Below are positions 33,604 to 40,648 of a stretch of DNA of 40,648 bases, in pieces. The translations under genes and the position numbers were made by a program. Origin of the DNA: Oscillospiraceae bacterium (GTDB taxonomy: Bacteria > Bacillota > Clostridia > Oscillospirales > Oscillospiraceae); the NCBI GenBank assembly GCA_017938625.1, contig JAGBBD010000018.1, positions 1-40,648 on the forward strand. Direction: 5' to 3'. How positions within the stretch are numbered: the stretch's first letter is position 1; each line of letters begins with the position of its first letter. The notes beneath the pieces are model-generated. The model ran no database searches. It was not told the DNA's origin and worked only from the letters and a program-made list of their open reading frames with translations.

Positions 33604-34019
33604 ACGGTTTCCTTCTTCTTGGCTGTGTCGATGCTGCTGCCGAAAACAAAAAAGCGCTGATACAAAAATTCTGTGACAAAGTTGGTCAGCATGGAGATCA
33701 CAAAGACCACGTATTCATTCCAGCCAATGGCGATCAGCTTATCACCACCCCATGTGGACAACGGTGTAAAGACCAGATAGTAGGCAGCCACCTTCAGCAT
33801 GGCAATGGGCACATTGTTGGCCGAGTGGAAGGTGATCTTCCGGTTGAGAGTGAAGTTCCACAGAACGGATAAAACAAGGGACGTCAGATAGCACACCCAG
33901 TAATTGAGCTGGGTCAGTTCCGTCATAAGGGTAAAGACGACAGTCTGGATGATACCTGCGCTGATGGAAAAGAGGGTAAACTTCACAGCGCGGATGAGTT
34001 CTTTCTTTTTTTCGCTCAT
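33600..34019 (-). CDS. GtrA-like membrane protein
   Basis: A four-helix inner-membrane protein (139 aa) of the GtrA family, which often serves as a flippase or accessory for polyprenyl-linked sugars in envelope glycosylation. The family motif WNFTLNRKITF ends the second helix, and a related TEFLYQRFFVFG ends the last one. The start is ATG 34019, with AAAGGAG 7 bases upstream, and the stop overlaps the asparaginase start. No glycosyltransferase lies beside it, so the partner is not known. Confidence 0.9.
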   Translation of the reverse strand: MSEKKKELIRAVKFTLFSISAGIIQTVVFTLMTELTQLNYWVCYLTSLVLSVLWNFTLNRKITFHSANNVPIAMLKVAAYYLVFTPLSTWGGDKLIAIGWNEYVVFVISMLTNFVTEFLYQRFFVFGSSIDTAKKKETV

Positions 34020-34022
34020 GTC

Positions 34023-34586
34023 TTACTCCTTTGCACCAAGCTGCAGCTCGTCTGCATGGGCTTTCATGGCTTCGATGCAGATGGCGGCAACGTCACGCAC
34101 TTCCATTCCCAGCAGCTCACAGCCCTTTTTGATGACCTCCCGGTCACACTTTGCCGCAAACTTCTTGTCCTTAAATTTCTTCATGAAGCTGGAAACTTCC
34201 ATATCGGTGATGCCGGCGGGACGCATTCTGGCAGCGGCCTGAATGATACCGGTCAGCTCGTCCACGGTGTACAGGCTTTTTTCAAGGGTAGTCACAGGCT
34301 CCACATCGTTGCAGTGTCCCCAGCCGTGGGAGAGGATGGCGCGGACTTCCTCCGCGGTCAGCCCTGCTTCCAGAAGGGGCTTTTCCGTGTGCTGCAGGTG
34401 CTCCTCCGGGTGCTGCTCATAATCATAGTCGTGCAGGTAGCCGATGGCCTCCCAGTGGGCAGCATCTTCACCAAAATGCTTTGCCATGCCGCCCAGAGCG
34501 ACAGACACATTTTTTGCGTGCAAAAACAGGTGATCTTCCGTGGTTGTGGTGCGCAGAAGCTCTGCAGCGCGATCCATCGTAAGCAT
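34023..34586 (-). CDS. HD domain-containing protein
   Basis: A predicted metal-dependent phosphohydrolase (187 aa, cytosolic). The metal site is suggested by HLFLHAKNV, followed by GYLHDYDYEQHPEEH, where HD (in LHDYD) is the family signature, and a later SHGWGH. The rest is helical. ATG 34586 has AGGAG 7 bases upstream. It sits between the nitroreductase and GtrA genes with short gaps, so it is co-transcribed. HD proteins act on nucleotides or phosphate esters, but the substrate is unknown here. Confidence 0.88.
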   Translation of the reverse strand: MLTMDRAAELLRTTTTEDHLFLHAKNVSVALGGMAKHFGEDAAHWEAIGYLHDYDYEQHPEEHLQHTEKPLLEAGLTAEEVRAILSHGWGHCNDVEPVTTLEKSLYTVDELTGIIQAAARMRPAGITDMEVSSFMKKFKDKKFAAKCDREVIKKGCELLGMEVRDVAAICIEAMKAHADELQLGAKE

Positions 34587-34600
34587 AGTATGTCTCCTTT

Positions 34601-35128
34601 TTAAATAAAAGTTACAAGTTCTTCCGTGGTTTTTCTCTTCTTTTCCCGCAGCTTGTCATCTTCTGCGGCGTAGCCCAGCACGATCACAAGGCGCACGGGA
34701 TGGGAAAGACCGCAGATGGCGCGGATCTTTTCATCATCAAACCAGCCGAGAATGCAGGAGCCAAGCCCCTGCGCGGCGGCTTCCGCGGTGAGGTAGGCAG
34801 CGGCAATGCCGATGTCGATGGAACGGTAGTCGTTGCCCTTGAGCTTGGCACCCACGGCAGCCGATTTGACGTAAGGCTCTTCAGAAATGACCAGCATGAC
34901 AGGCACCTGCCTGGCAAACTTGTTCATGCCCATGCCGCCGCAGGCGGCCGCGACTTTTTCGGCGGCTTCTCCACGGCAGACCGTAAAGTGATAGGGCTGC
35001 CCATTGCAGGCAGAAGGTGCAAGCCTGCCTGCCTGCAGCACCGCGTTCAGCACTTTGTCCTCCACGGCTCTGTCTGTGTCAAACTTCCGGCATGACTGCC
35101 GGTTTTTTGCAATGGTCATAAAATCCAT
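34601..35128 (-). CDS. Nitroreductase family protein (FMN-dependent)
   Basis: A small flavoprotein oxidoreductase (175 aa). The FMN-binding features are RQSCRKFDTDRAV at the N-terminus, a following LAPSACNGQPYHF and, later, AAAQGLGSCILGWFDD. Two ATG codons are adjacent (35131 and 35128); 35128 is preferred because GGAGG is then 7 bases away. The length is typical for the short nitroreductases of Clostridia. It is the first gene of the four-gene reverse operon. The natural substrate is unknown. Confidence 0.93.
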   Translation of the reverse strand: MDFMTIAKNRQSCRKFDTDRAVEDKVLNAVLQAGRLAPSACNGQPYHFTVCRGEAAEKVAAACGGMGMNKFARQVPVMLVISEEPYVKSAAVGAKLKGNDYRSIDIGIAAAYLTAEAAAQGLGSCILGWFDDEKIRAICGLSHPVRLVIVLGYAAEDDKLREKKRKTTEELVTFI

Positions 35129-35182
35129 CATAAGACCTCCTGTAGATCAGACGGTGTATCCCCGGTATGCGTTGAGCTTCTA

Positions 35183-35212
35183 AATATATCAGGAAACACC
35201 TATTTGTGACAA
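35183..35212 (-). promoter_or_regulatory. Promoter of the nitroreductase-asparaginase operon
   Basis: On the reverse strand, TTGTCA (35212-35207) and TATATT (35188-35183) are 18 bases apart, about 50 bases before the start. The remaining bases up to 35333 contain no convincing gene. Confidence 0.6.
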
Positions 35213-35333
35213 TGGAAAATTCAGATTATGCATGGCATGATGATATCAGAAATCAAAGACCGTGTAAAGGAAGAATTCTCAAAGGGGTATTGCAGGGGAC
35301 GGCATCTTCGACGTCCCGTGTGCAGGCATTTTC

Positions 35334-36032
35334 TCAATGGGTGTGGCTTAGTTTGTTCCTTGCGGCAGGGAAACGGTCTCGGAAGGCCCAGAAATGGTCA
35401 AAGAACTTTGTGCACACATGGATCAGTGCCCCATTGAACAGGGCGCAGAATACTGTGCCCAGCTTTACGCCTTCAAAGTGCCACAGACCGAAGAACAGGA
35501 AGGAGAGCACCACAGCTACCAGACAACTGACACAGTCATAACAGGTCTTGCACTTGTGAATATCCCAACCGAATTTGGCAGACAGTTCCTTGACGAACAG
35601 CTCATAGACCTCCGGGGGAATGTAAGTCTGAAACAGCAGACACACACCAATGGAACAAAGAAGCATGCCCGGCAGGAAATTGAGCAGCTGACCCACAAGA
35701 CCTGCAGGGACAGGCAGCAGCGCCGCCAGGGCGATGGCGCCATCCAGGGTGAAACCGTAGATCACCGCGGTGACAAAGGAAAACAGATAATACAGCCGTG
35801 CCTTCCGCAGTACGGCGATCATAAGCAGCAGCACCACAGCCTGCAAGGTGTATTCCGCCATGCCAAAGCTAAAGAAAGGGAAGATCTGCACCAGTTTCAG
35901 ATGCAGCAGGTAGGCAGGTGCCACCACCATGGAAACGCCAAGATCGGCGCGTTCCATGAGGGCTGTGCCTAAGGCAAGGATCACAATGCCCAGAACATAG
36001 GCAAGCTCTGTGTAAAAGGTAGATTTTTTCAT
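35334..36032 (-). CDS. YczE/YitT-like membrane protein (DUF6198-type)
   Basis: A six-helix inner-membrane protein (232 aa). The first helix is followed by GTALMERADLGVSMVVAPAYLL, the conserved stretch of the YczE/YyaS/YitT-like group (DUF6198). A Cys-rich segment KCKTCYDCVSCL lies near residues 170-182, unusual for a membrane protein. ATG 36032 has GGAGG 5 bases upstream, and the frame stays open upstream without a site. The function is unknown. The mRNA leader contains a large terminator-like hairpin, so expression may be controlled by attenuation. Confidence 0.82.
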   Translation of the reverse strand: MKKSTFYTELAYVLGIVILALGTALMERADLGVSMVVAPAYLLHLKLVQIFPFFSFGMAEYTLQAVVLLLMIAVLRKARLYYLFSFVTAVIYGFTLDGAIALAALLPVPAGLVGQLLNFLPGMLLCSIGVCLLFQTYIPPEVYELFVKELSAKFGWDIHKCKTCYDCVSCLVAVVLSFLFFGLWHFEGVKLGTVFCALFNGALIHVCTKFFDHFWAFRDRFPAARNKLSHTH

Positions 36033-36047
36033 ATTTCCTCCAAACAA

Positions 36048-36092
36048 AAGGCAGCTTTCCGTGTTTGATACAGAAACACGAAAAGCTGCCTT
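36048..36092 (-). terminator. Terminator-like hairpin in the leader of the YczE-like gene
   Basis: 19-base arms (36048-36066 with 36074-36092) pair with one mismatch around a 7-base loop. On the reverse strand the stem is followed by TTTTGTTT and at once by the GGAGG ribosome site. It can end the AraC transcript, but it also lies downstream of a promoter and therefore inside the YczE-like leader. Confidence 0.75.
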
Positions 36093-36102
36093 GACTTTCG
36101 TT

Positions 36103-36131
36103 ACTATAGCAGAAAATGCCGGAAAAGGCAA
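36103..36131 (-). promoter_or_regulatory. Promoter of the YczE-like gene
   Basis: On the reverse strand, TTGCCT (36131-36126) and TATAGT (36108-36103) are 17 bases apart. The start site near 36096 puts the whole hairpin into the leader. Confidence 0.65.
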
Positions 36132-36140
36132 TCTCGTATT

Positions 36141-36956
36141 TTAAGTTCTTCCCATCAGGCCGATCTGCTTGACCACATTCTGGTCGGTTCTTGCCTTCCA
36201 GTCTGTGGGGCTGAACCCGTGCTCCCGTTTAAAGAGCTTGGAAAAAATGGGGGCGGAGCTGTAGCCGCACAAGGTGGCTGTTTCTTTCACAGAGTACCCC
36301 ATGCGCAGATAGCGGCAGCCCTCGTACATCCGCACACGCAGAATGTAATCCTGAATGGTGCAGCCGATCTTCTTTTTAAACTGCCGTGTCAGATGTCTGC
36401 GGTCAAGACCATACTGCCGGGCGAAGGCTTCCACAGAGAGCTTTTCCATGTAAAACAGCTGTACATGGTCGAGGATCTCCTGCACATAGTCCACCTTTTT
36501 TGCCTGCGGACGCAGAACTTTGGCATAAAACAGCAAAAGATCTGTGGCGAGCTGGTAGCCCCAGTATTCATCCATCTGTGTCCAGTCAAAGGGTGTGCGC
36601 AGATGGAGGAACATATCCTCCGGCACATCAAATACAGGCGGCAGGGAAGAAAACTTATCAGACAGTGCTCCGGTGAAACCAACCCATGCGTAGACCCAGG
36701 GGTCTTTCTTGTCGGCAACATAGGCAACGTTTGTACCCGGAATGATAATAAATGCCTGACCGGCATGAACAGGATAGGCGGTATCATCCAAATAGAAGAT
36801 GCCGCAGCCGCTGCGGACATAGTGAATGATAATGCATTGATAATTGTCTTTGGCGGAAGTGTGGGTTTCCTCCGGGGGACAGGCGGCCTCTCCTGTGAAA
36901 ATGGGATTGAGATCGTGCAGATGTGGGTTGAGCCGCTTTTGCAGGGCGTAATACAT
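36141..36956 (-). CDS. AraC family transcriptional regulator with cupin-like N-terminus
   Basis: A predicted DNA-binding regulator (271 aa). The N-terminal cupin sensor covers about residues 40-85 (CGIFYLDDTAYPVHAGQAFIIIPGT). The C-terminal part holds two helix-turn-helix units, LSVEAFARQYGLDRRHLTRQFKK and VKETATLCGYSSAPIFSKLFKREHG, ending with FSPTDWKA. ATG 36956 has AAAGGCGGTG upstream. It lies divergent from the large secreted protein and upstream of the YczE-like gene on the same strand, so either could be its target. The effector is unknown. Confidence 0.9.
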   Translation of the reverse strand: MYYALQKRLNPHLHDLNPIFTGEAACPPEETHTSAKDNYQCIIIHYVRSGCGIFYLDDTAYPVHAGQAFIIIPGTNVAYVADKKDPWVYAWVGFTGALSDKFSSLPPVFDVPEDMFLHLRTPFDWTQMDEYWGYQLATDLLLFYAKVLRPQAKKVDYVQEILDHVQLFYMEKLSVEAFARQYGLDRRHLTRQFKKKIGCTIQDYILRVRMYEGCRYLRMGYSVKETATLCGYSSAPIFSKLFKREHGFSPTDWKARTDQNVVKQIGLMGRT

Positions 36957-36984
36957 TTGAACACCGCCTTTCTAAGATGGTTAC

Positions 36985-37014
36985 AATATATCACGCCCAA
37001 GGCACTTTATGCAA
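36985..37014 (-). promoter_or_regulatory. Promoter of the second AraC gene
   Basis: On the reverse strand, TTGCAT (37014-37009) and TATATT (36990-36985) are 18 bases apart. I see no equally good forward promoter for the large secreted-protein gene in 36957-37175. Confidence 0.6.
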
Positions 37015-37175
37015 TGGACAAAAACAACGGGATTATTGTATCATTTTTGTAACACATCCATGAAACACCATGAAAGTACTGCAGACTTCTTGGGCAAAAT
37101 TCATGGATTTGCCGCGAAAATATCCGGGCGGCAAAAAGTCACTTTCCTGTACGATATTACAAGGAGGAACACACT

Positions 37176-40100
37176 ATGAAAAAACGGATCGTAAGTCTGC
37201 TGCTGGCAGTGGTGATGGTGCTGAGCCTGATGCCTGCTGCGCTGGCTGCCGACTGTCAGCATGCCAACACCACGTCTCAGGTGGTTGCCGGCAGTGACAA
37301 GACTCATACCACCACAGTCACCTGTGATGACTGCGGAGTGGTGGTCAATGCTGATGCATCTGCCGATGTGATCGCCATTGACTTCAAGGAAGATGCCAAG
37401 GCTATGGCGCAGCAGGACTTCTGGAGCGCACTGTCTTCTGTGTCCACACAGGACGGCAACGATGCCAAGCGTCTGGGCGCTATGAGAAACAGCGCCATGT
37501 CCGACGAAGAAACAACTGCTTACAATGCTATGCAGGCATGGCTGAACGAAAACTCCAATTGGAGCTTCGCCATGCCCGAGTGGGAGGATAACACCAACCA
37601 GTCCGCCACCACCGGCAAGCGTGTCTATCTGAGCGCAGATGAGGATCTGGCTTGGGGTATCAGCCTGCACACCTATGTGATCAATGCAGGTTCCGGCAGT
37701 CAGATCAGTTTGAACGTACAGGTTCCCGAAGCCGGTTACTACGATCTGGCTCTGGACATCATTCCTCAGACCAACGAGGCCTCCGACTGCCCCGATGATA
37801 CTGCCGTGTTCCCCGGCGGCGCCACCATCGATGTGTATGTCAATGACGCTCTGGTCATGGATGACAGCACTGCCCCCAAGGGGGATGAGGGCGCTCAGAC
37901 CACAGCGCAGGATGTATATCTGGAAGAGGGCAGCAACACCGTTACCATCGATATCGTCAGCAACTACGCCAACATTTCCGGTTACGGCAATCGTGTCAAC
38001 GTGCCTCTGGCAGGTCTGAGCTTCTCCAAGCCTGCCGACTGTACCGATGAAAACGGCGACGGCAAGTGCGATGTGTGTGGCACTGTGATCGGTGAGTGCC
38101 TGCATATGGGAGATACGGTGTCCTCCACCGTGTCCAACAATGACGGTACCCATACGACTTCTGTCACCTGTGCAGGCTGCGGCGCGGTGGTCAATGCCGA
38201 TGCCTCTGCCGATGTGATCGCCATTGACTTCAAGGAAGATGCCAAGGCCATGGCGGAGCAGGACTTCTGGAGCGCACTGTCTCCTGTGTCCACCCAGGAC
38301 GGCAATGATGCCAAACGAGTGGGCGCTATGAGAAACAGCACCATGTCCGATGAAGAAACAGCTGCTTACAATGCCATGCAGACATGGCTTTCTGAAAATG
38401 CCGCCTGGAGCTTTTCTATGCCCGAGTGGGCAGACAACACCAACCAGTCTGCCACCGATGGCAAGCGTGCCTATCTGAGTGCCGATGAAGATCTGGCATG
38501 GGGCTTGAGCCTGCACACCTATGTGATCAATGCAGGTTCCGGCAGTCAGATCAGACTGAATGTGCGTGCACAGAAGGCAGGCTATTACGATTTGGCTCTG
38601 GACATTGTTCCCCAGACCAACGAATCTACCGACTGCCCCGATGATACTGCCGTGTTCCCCGGCGGCGCCACCATCGATGTGTATGTAAACGGCGCTCTTG
38701 TTCTGGATGACAGCACTGCCCCCAAGGGAGAAGAGGGTGCTCAGACCACGGCACAGGACGTGTATCTGGAAGCGGGAAGCAACACCGTTACCATCGATAT
38801 CGTCAGTAATTACGCCAATATTTCCGGCTACGGCAACCGTGTCAATGTGCCTCTGGCAGGTATGAGCTTCTCCAAACCTGCCGCCTGCGCCGATGAAGAC
38901 GGCGACGGCAAGTGCGATGTTTGCTCCTATGTGACAGGCCAGTGCCAGCATAAGGGCGAGACTACCTCCCAGGTGGTCAGCAACGGCAACGGCACCCACT
39001 CTACCGTTCTGACCTGCGCCAACTGCGGCGAGACCGCAGCAGAAGACAGCACCGAAAAGCTGGTGCAGATCGACTTCAAGGAAGCTGCCAAGGCCATGGC
39101 ACAGCAGGATTTCTGGAATGACCTGAGCTCCGTTTCCACCCTGAACGGCAATGATGCCAAGCGTGTCGGCGTCATGTGGAACTCTCTCATGTCCGAAACA
39201 GAAAAGGCTGCCTATGACGATATGCAGGCATGGCTGGCTGAAAACGAAAGCTGGAGTTTCCATATGCCCGCATGGGATGCCAATGAAGATACTCAGATCG
39301 GCAGACGTGCTTATCTGAGTGCAGACGAGGATGTGGCATGGGGCCTGAGCCTGCATACCTTTGTCATCGGTACGGAAGGCTACAGCGATCTGGCGCTGAA
39401 TGTGACCGTTCCCGAGACAGGTTATTATGATCTGACTTTGGATGTCATTCCTCAGACCAACGAATCCACCGACTCTGTGGAGGATACCTCTGTGTTCCCC
39501 GGCGGCGCCACCATTACGGTTTATGCCAACGGCACCGCGATTCTGGAAAACAGCGACATCTGCAAGGGGACAGAGCGTACTCAGCTGACCCTTGAGAATG
39601 TGTATCTGGAAAAGGGAGCGGAGAACGAGATCAAGTTCTTCATCGTCACCAACTGGGCAGGCACAACCAGCCCCTTTGGTAACCGTGTCAATGTGCCTCT
39701 GCGCGGCATGAGCATGAGCAAGGCAGCATCCTGCTGTGATTTTGACGGCGACGAAGTATGCGATGTCTGCGGCGGTGCGTTCGTCTGCGAGCATCTGGAT
39801 ACCGAAAAGACCTATGAGACTGCAGAAAACGAGACCCACAACGTCAGCGGTGTCTGCGAGACCTGCGGTGAAGAACTGGCATGGACGGAAGAATGTACCG
39901 ATGCCGATAAGGATCGTGTCTGCGACCTGTGCGGCGGTGGTGTTGCCTGCAAGCACACGGCTGTGGAAGTCAGCTATGTGACAGCCGGTAATGGTACTCA
40001 CAGCAAGAACGTTGTCTGCCGCAGCTGCGGCAATACGGTCAGCCAGGATGTGGTGACCTGTATCGATGAGGATGCCAATGATGCCTGTGATCTGTGCGGC

Positions 40101-40648
40101 GGCACCATGTCCTGCAGCCACACCCAGACCACGGTTTCCTATGTGTCCAACGGCAATGGCACCCATGATAAGACAGAAGTTTGCATCTGCGGTGAGGAAG
40201 TCGATGTGACCACCGAAACCTGCGTTGATGAGGATGAAGACGGCTACTGCGACGGCTGTGAAGATCCTGTGGAAGCTGCCTGCGATCATGCAGAAACCAC
40301 TTCCGAGACCGTTTACAACGGCGATAAGACTCACACCACCACCGTCACCTGCGTCTGCGGCGAAGTCGTTTCCACCGAAACCGCTGACTGCGTGGACGAG
40401 GATAAGGACTGCGCTTGCGACACCTGCGAAGGCGTCATCAAGACTGTCACCAAGACCACCGTTGCCGGCTCCAACATGAACCTTGGCAACGAGCTGCAGG
40501 TCAACTTCATCATCAACGATCCCAAGGTGGCAGGCGACTATGTTGCTTACATCCATCAGGATACCGACGATGAGGGCGGCGTGACCTACGAGATCCCCTC
40601 CTCCGATTGGGAATTCTTCAGCACCGGCAGAAGCAAGGTTGGTGTCCG
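37176..40648 (+). CDS. Large repetitive secreted protein (5' part, runs off the window)
   Basis: The gene starts at ATG 37176, with AAGGAGG 8 bases upstream; 1157 codons are visible with no stop. A classical signal peptide (basic start, hydrophobic core, cleavage after ALA near residue 24) shows export. Three tandem modules of 281-282 residues follow (about residues 27-307, 308-589, 590-870). Each has a Cys/His-rich head (C-x-H, then GTH, then TCxxCG), a beta-rich domain with YYDL and FPGGATI, and a DxDGDxKCDVC-type end. Then come four short Cys-rich units, starting near residues 871, 925, 980 and 1036, each with C-x-H...GTH...C...D-x-D-x-x-CDxC. A new domain starts near residue 1088. Function is unrecognised; a surface or matrix protein is likely, and a C-terminal anchor would lie beyond the window. 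Confidence 0.9.
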   Translation, partial: MKKRIVSLLLAVVMVLSLMPAALAADCQHANTTSQVVAGSDKTHTTTVTCDDCGVVVNADASADVIAIDFKEDAKAMAQQDFWSALSSVSTQDGNDAKRLGAMRNSAMSDEETTAYNAMQAWLNENSNWSFAMPEWEDNTNQSATTGKRVYLSADEDLAWGISLHTYVINAGSGSQISLNVQVPEAGYYDLALDIIPQTNEASDCPDDTAVFPGGATIDVYVNDALVMDDSTAPKGDEGAQTTAQDVYLEEGSNTVTIDIVSNYANISGYGNRVNVPLAGLSFSKPADCTDENGDGKCDVCGTVIGECLHMGDTVSSTVSNNDGTHTTSVTCAGCGAVVNADASADVIAIDFKEDAKAMAEQDFWSALSPVSTQDGNDAKRVGAMRNSTMSDEETAAYNAMQTWLSENAAWSFSMPEWADNTNQSATDGKRAYLSADEDLAWGLSLHTYVINAGSGSQIRLNVRAQKAGYYDLALDIVPQTNESTDCPDDTAVFPGGATIDVYVNGALVLDDSTAPKGEEGAQTTAQDVYLEAGSNTVTIDIVSNYANISGYGNRVNVPLAGMSFSKPAACADEDGDGKCDVCSYVTGQCQHKGETTSQVVSNGNGTHSTVLTCANCGETAAEDSTEKLVQIDFKEAAKAMAQQDFWNDLSSVSTLNGNDAKRVGVMWNSLMSETEKAAYDDMQAWLAENESWSFHMPAWDANEDTQIGRRAYLSADEDVAWGLSLHTFVIGTEGYSDLALNVTVPETGYYDLTLDVIPQTNESTDSVEDTSVFPGGATITVYANGTAILENSDICKGTERTQLTLENVYLEKGAENEIKFFIVTNWAGTTSPFGNRVNVPLRGMSMSKAASCCDFDGDEVCDVCGGAFVCEHLDTEKTYETAENETHNVSGVCETCGEELAWTEECTDADKDRVCDLCGGGVACKHTAVEVSYVTAGNGTHSKNVVCRSCGNTVSQDVVTCIDEDANDACDLCGGTMSCSHTQTTVSYVSNGNGTHDKTEVCICGEEVDVTTETCVDEDEDGYCDGCEDPVEAACDHAETTSETVYNGDKTHTTTVTCVCGEVVSTETADCVDEDKDCACDTCEGVIKTVTKTTVAGSNMNLGNELQVNFIINDPKVAGDYVAYIHQDTDDEGGVTYEIPSSDWEFFSTGRSKVGV
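37254..39785 (+). repeat. Three tandem ~846-bp in-gene repeats
   Basis: The same landmark (the GACTTCAAGGAAG region) is at 37380, 38226 and 39072, an exact spacing of 846 bases. Units 1 and 2 are nearly identical over long DNA stretches; unit 3 is more diverged. Each unit head (C-x-H) starts at 37254, 38097 and 38943. Recent duplication of unit 1/2 is likely. Confidence 0.9.

Noticed and set aside
37101-40556. 1151-aa open frame on the reverse strand
   Set aside because: It is the antisense shadow of the secreted protein: it has no ribosome site, and the forward frame has a signal peptide, AAGGAGG site and clear repeat modules.

Overview
The window looks like a chromosomal segment of an anaerobic gut-type Firmicute, most likely Clostridia of the Oscillospirales/Ruminococcaceae group. 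The evidence is a split two-subunit transketolase, a type III glutamine synthetase, a VanW/G5 surface protein, a CIRCE-controlled groESL, oxygen-sensitive glycyl-radical enzymology, strong AAGGAGG ribosome sites and moderately high GC. The genus is inference. I see no phage, transposase, CRISPR array, tRNA or rRNA.

Layout. 1-2.3 kb: a small Cys-rich protein and the two transketolase subunits. 2.33-2.90 kb: a non-coding tandem array of two ~264-bp hairpin-rich units plus a third partial unit. 3.0-10 kb: VanW protein, glutamine synthetase III (reverse), Na/Pi cotransporter and an AI-2E family permease. 10-11 kb: a ribbon-helix-helix regulator, divergent from a zinc-ribbon/TM2 gene and a small membrane protein, with a paired palindrome lying on a consensus promoter. 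11-22.9 kb: an accessory catabolic island. 23-26.9 kb: rimM-trmD-sirtuin-rRNA methylase-Zn protease operon. 26.9-32.6 kb: MATE exporter (reverse), RlmL-like methylase, lipid kinase, groES-groEL. 32.6-35.1 kb: reverse operon nitroreductase-HD-GtrA-asparaginase. 35.3-40.6 kb: YczE/YitT-like membrane protein with a leader hairpin, an AraC regulator, and the 5' part of a large repetitive secreted protein that runs off the window.

The most interesting part is the catabolic island. It holds an M20 peptidase, a metal amidohydrolase and an MFS carrier in one reverse operon, a divergent AraC regulator, a glycyl-radical enzyme (GRE) with its activase, and a forward operon of Fe-S aldo/keto reductase, iron-type alcohol dehydrogenase and Gfo/Idh/MocA oxidoreductase. 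The GRE reading frame carries an AraC-type DNA-binding domain fused in frame at its N-terminus, and a strong internal ribosome site could also release the GRE alone. An identical 16-base motif lies at nearly the same distance and in the same orientation upstream of the predicted promoters of the M20 operon and the reductase operon. This ties the island into one probable regulon. The likely sequence is uptake, amide or peptide cleavage, radical elimination and aldehyde reduction, but the substrate cannot be read from the sequence.

Almost every convergent gene pair shares one bidirectional hairpin terminator, often with the stop codons inside the stem.
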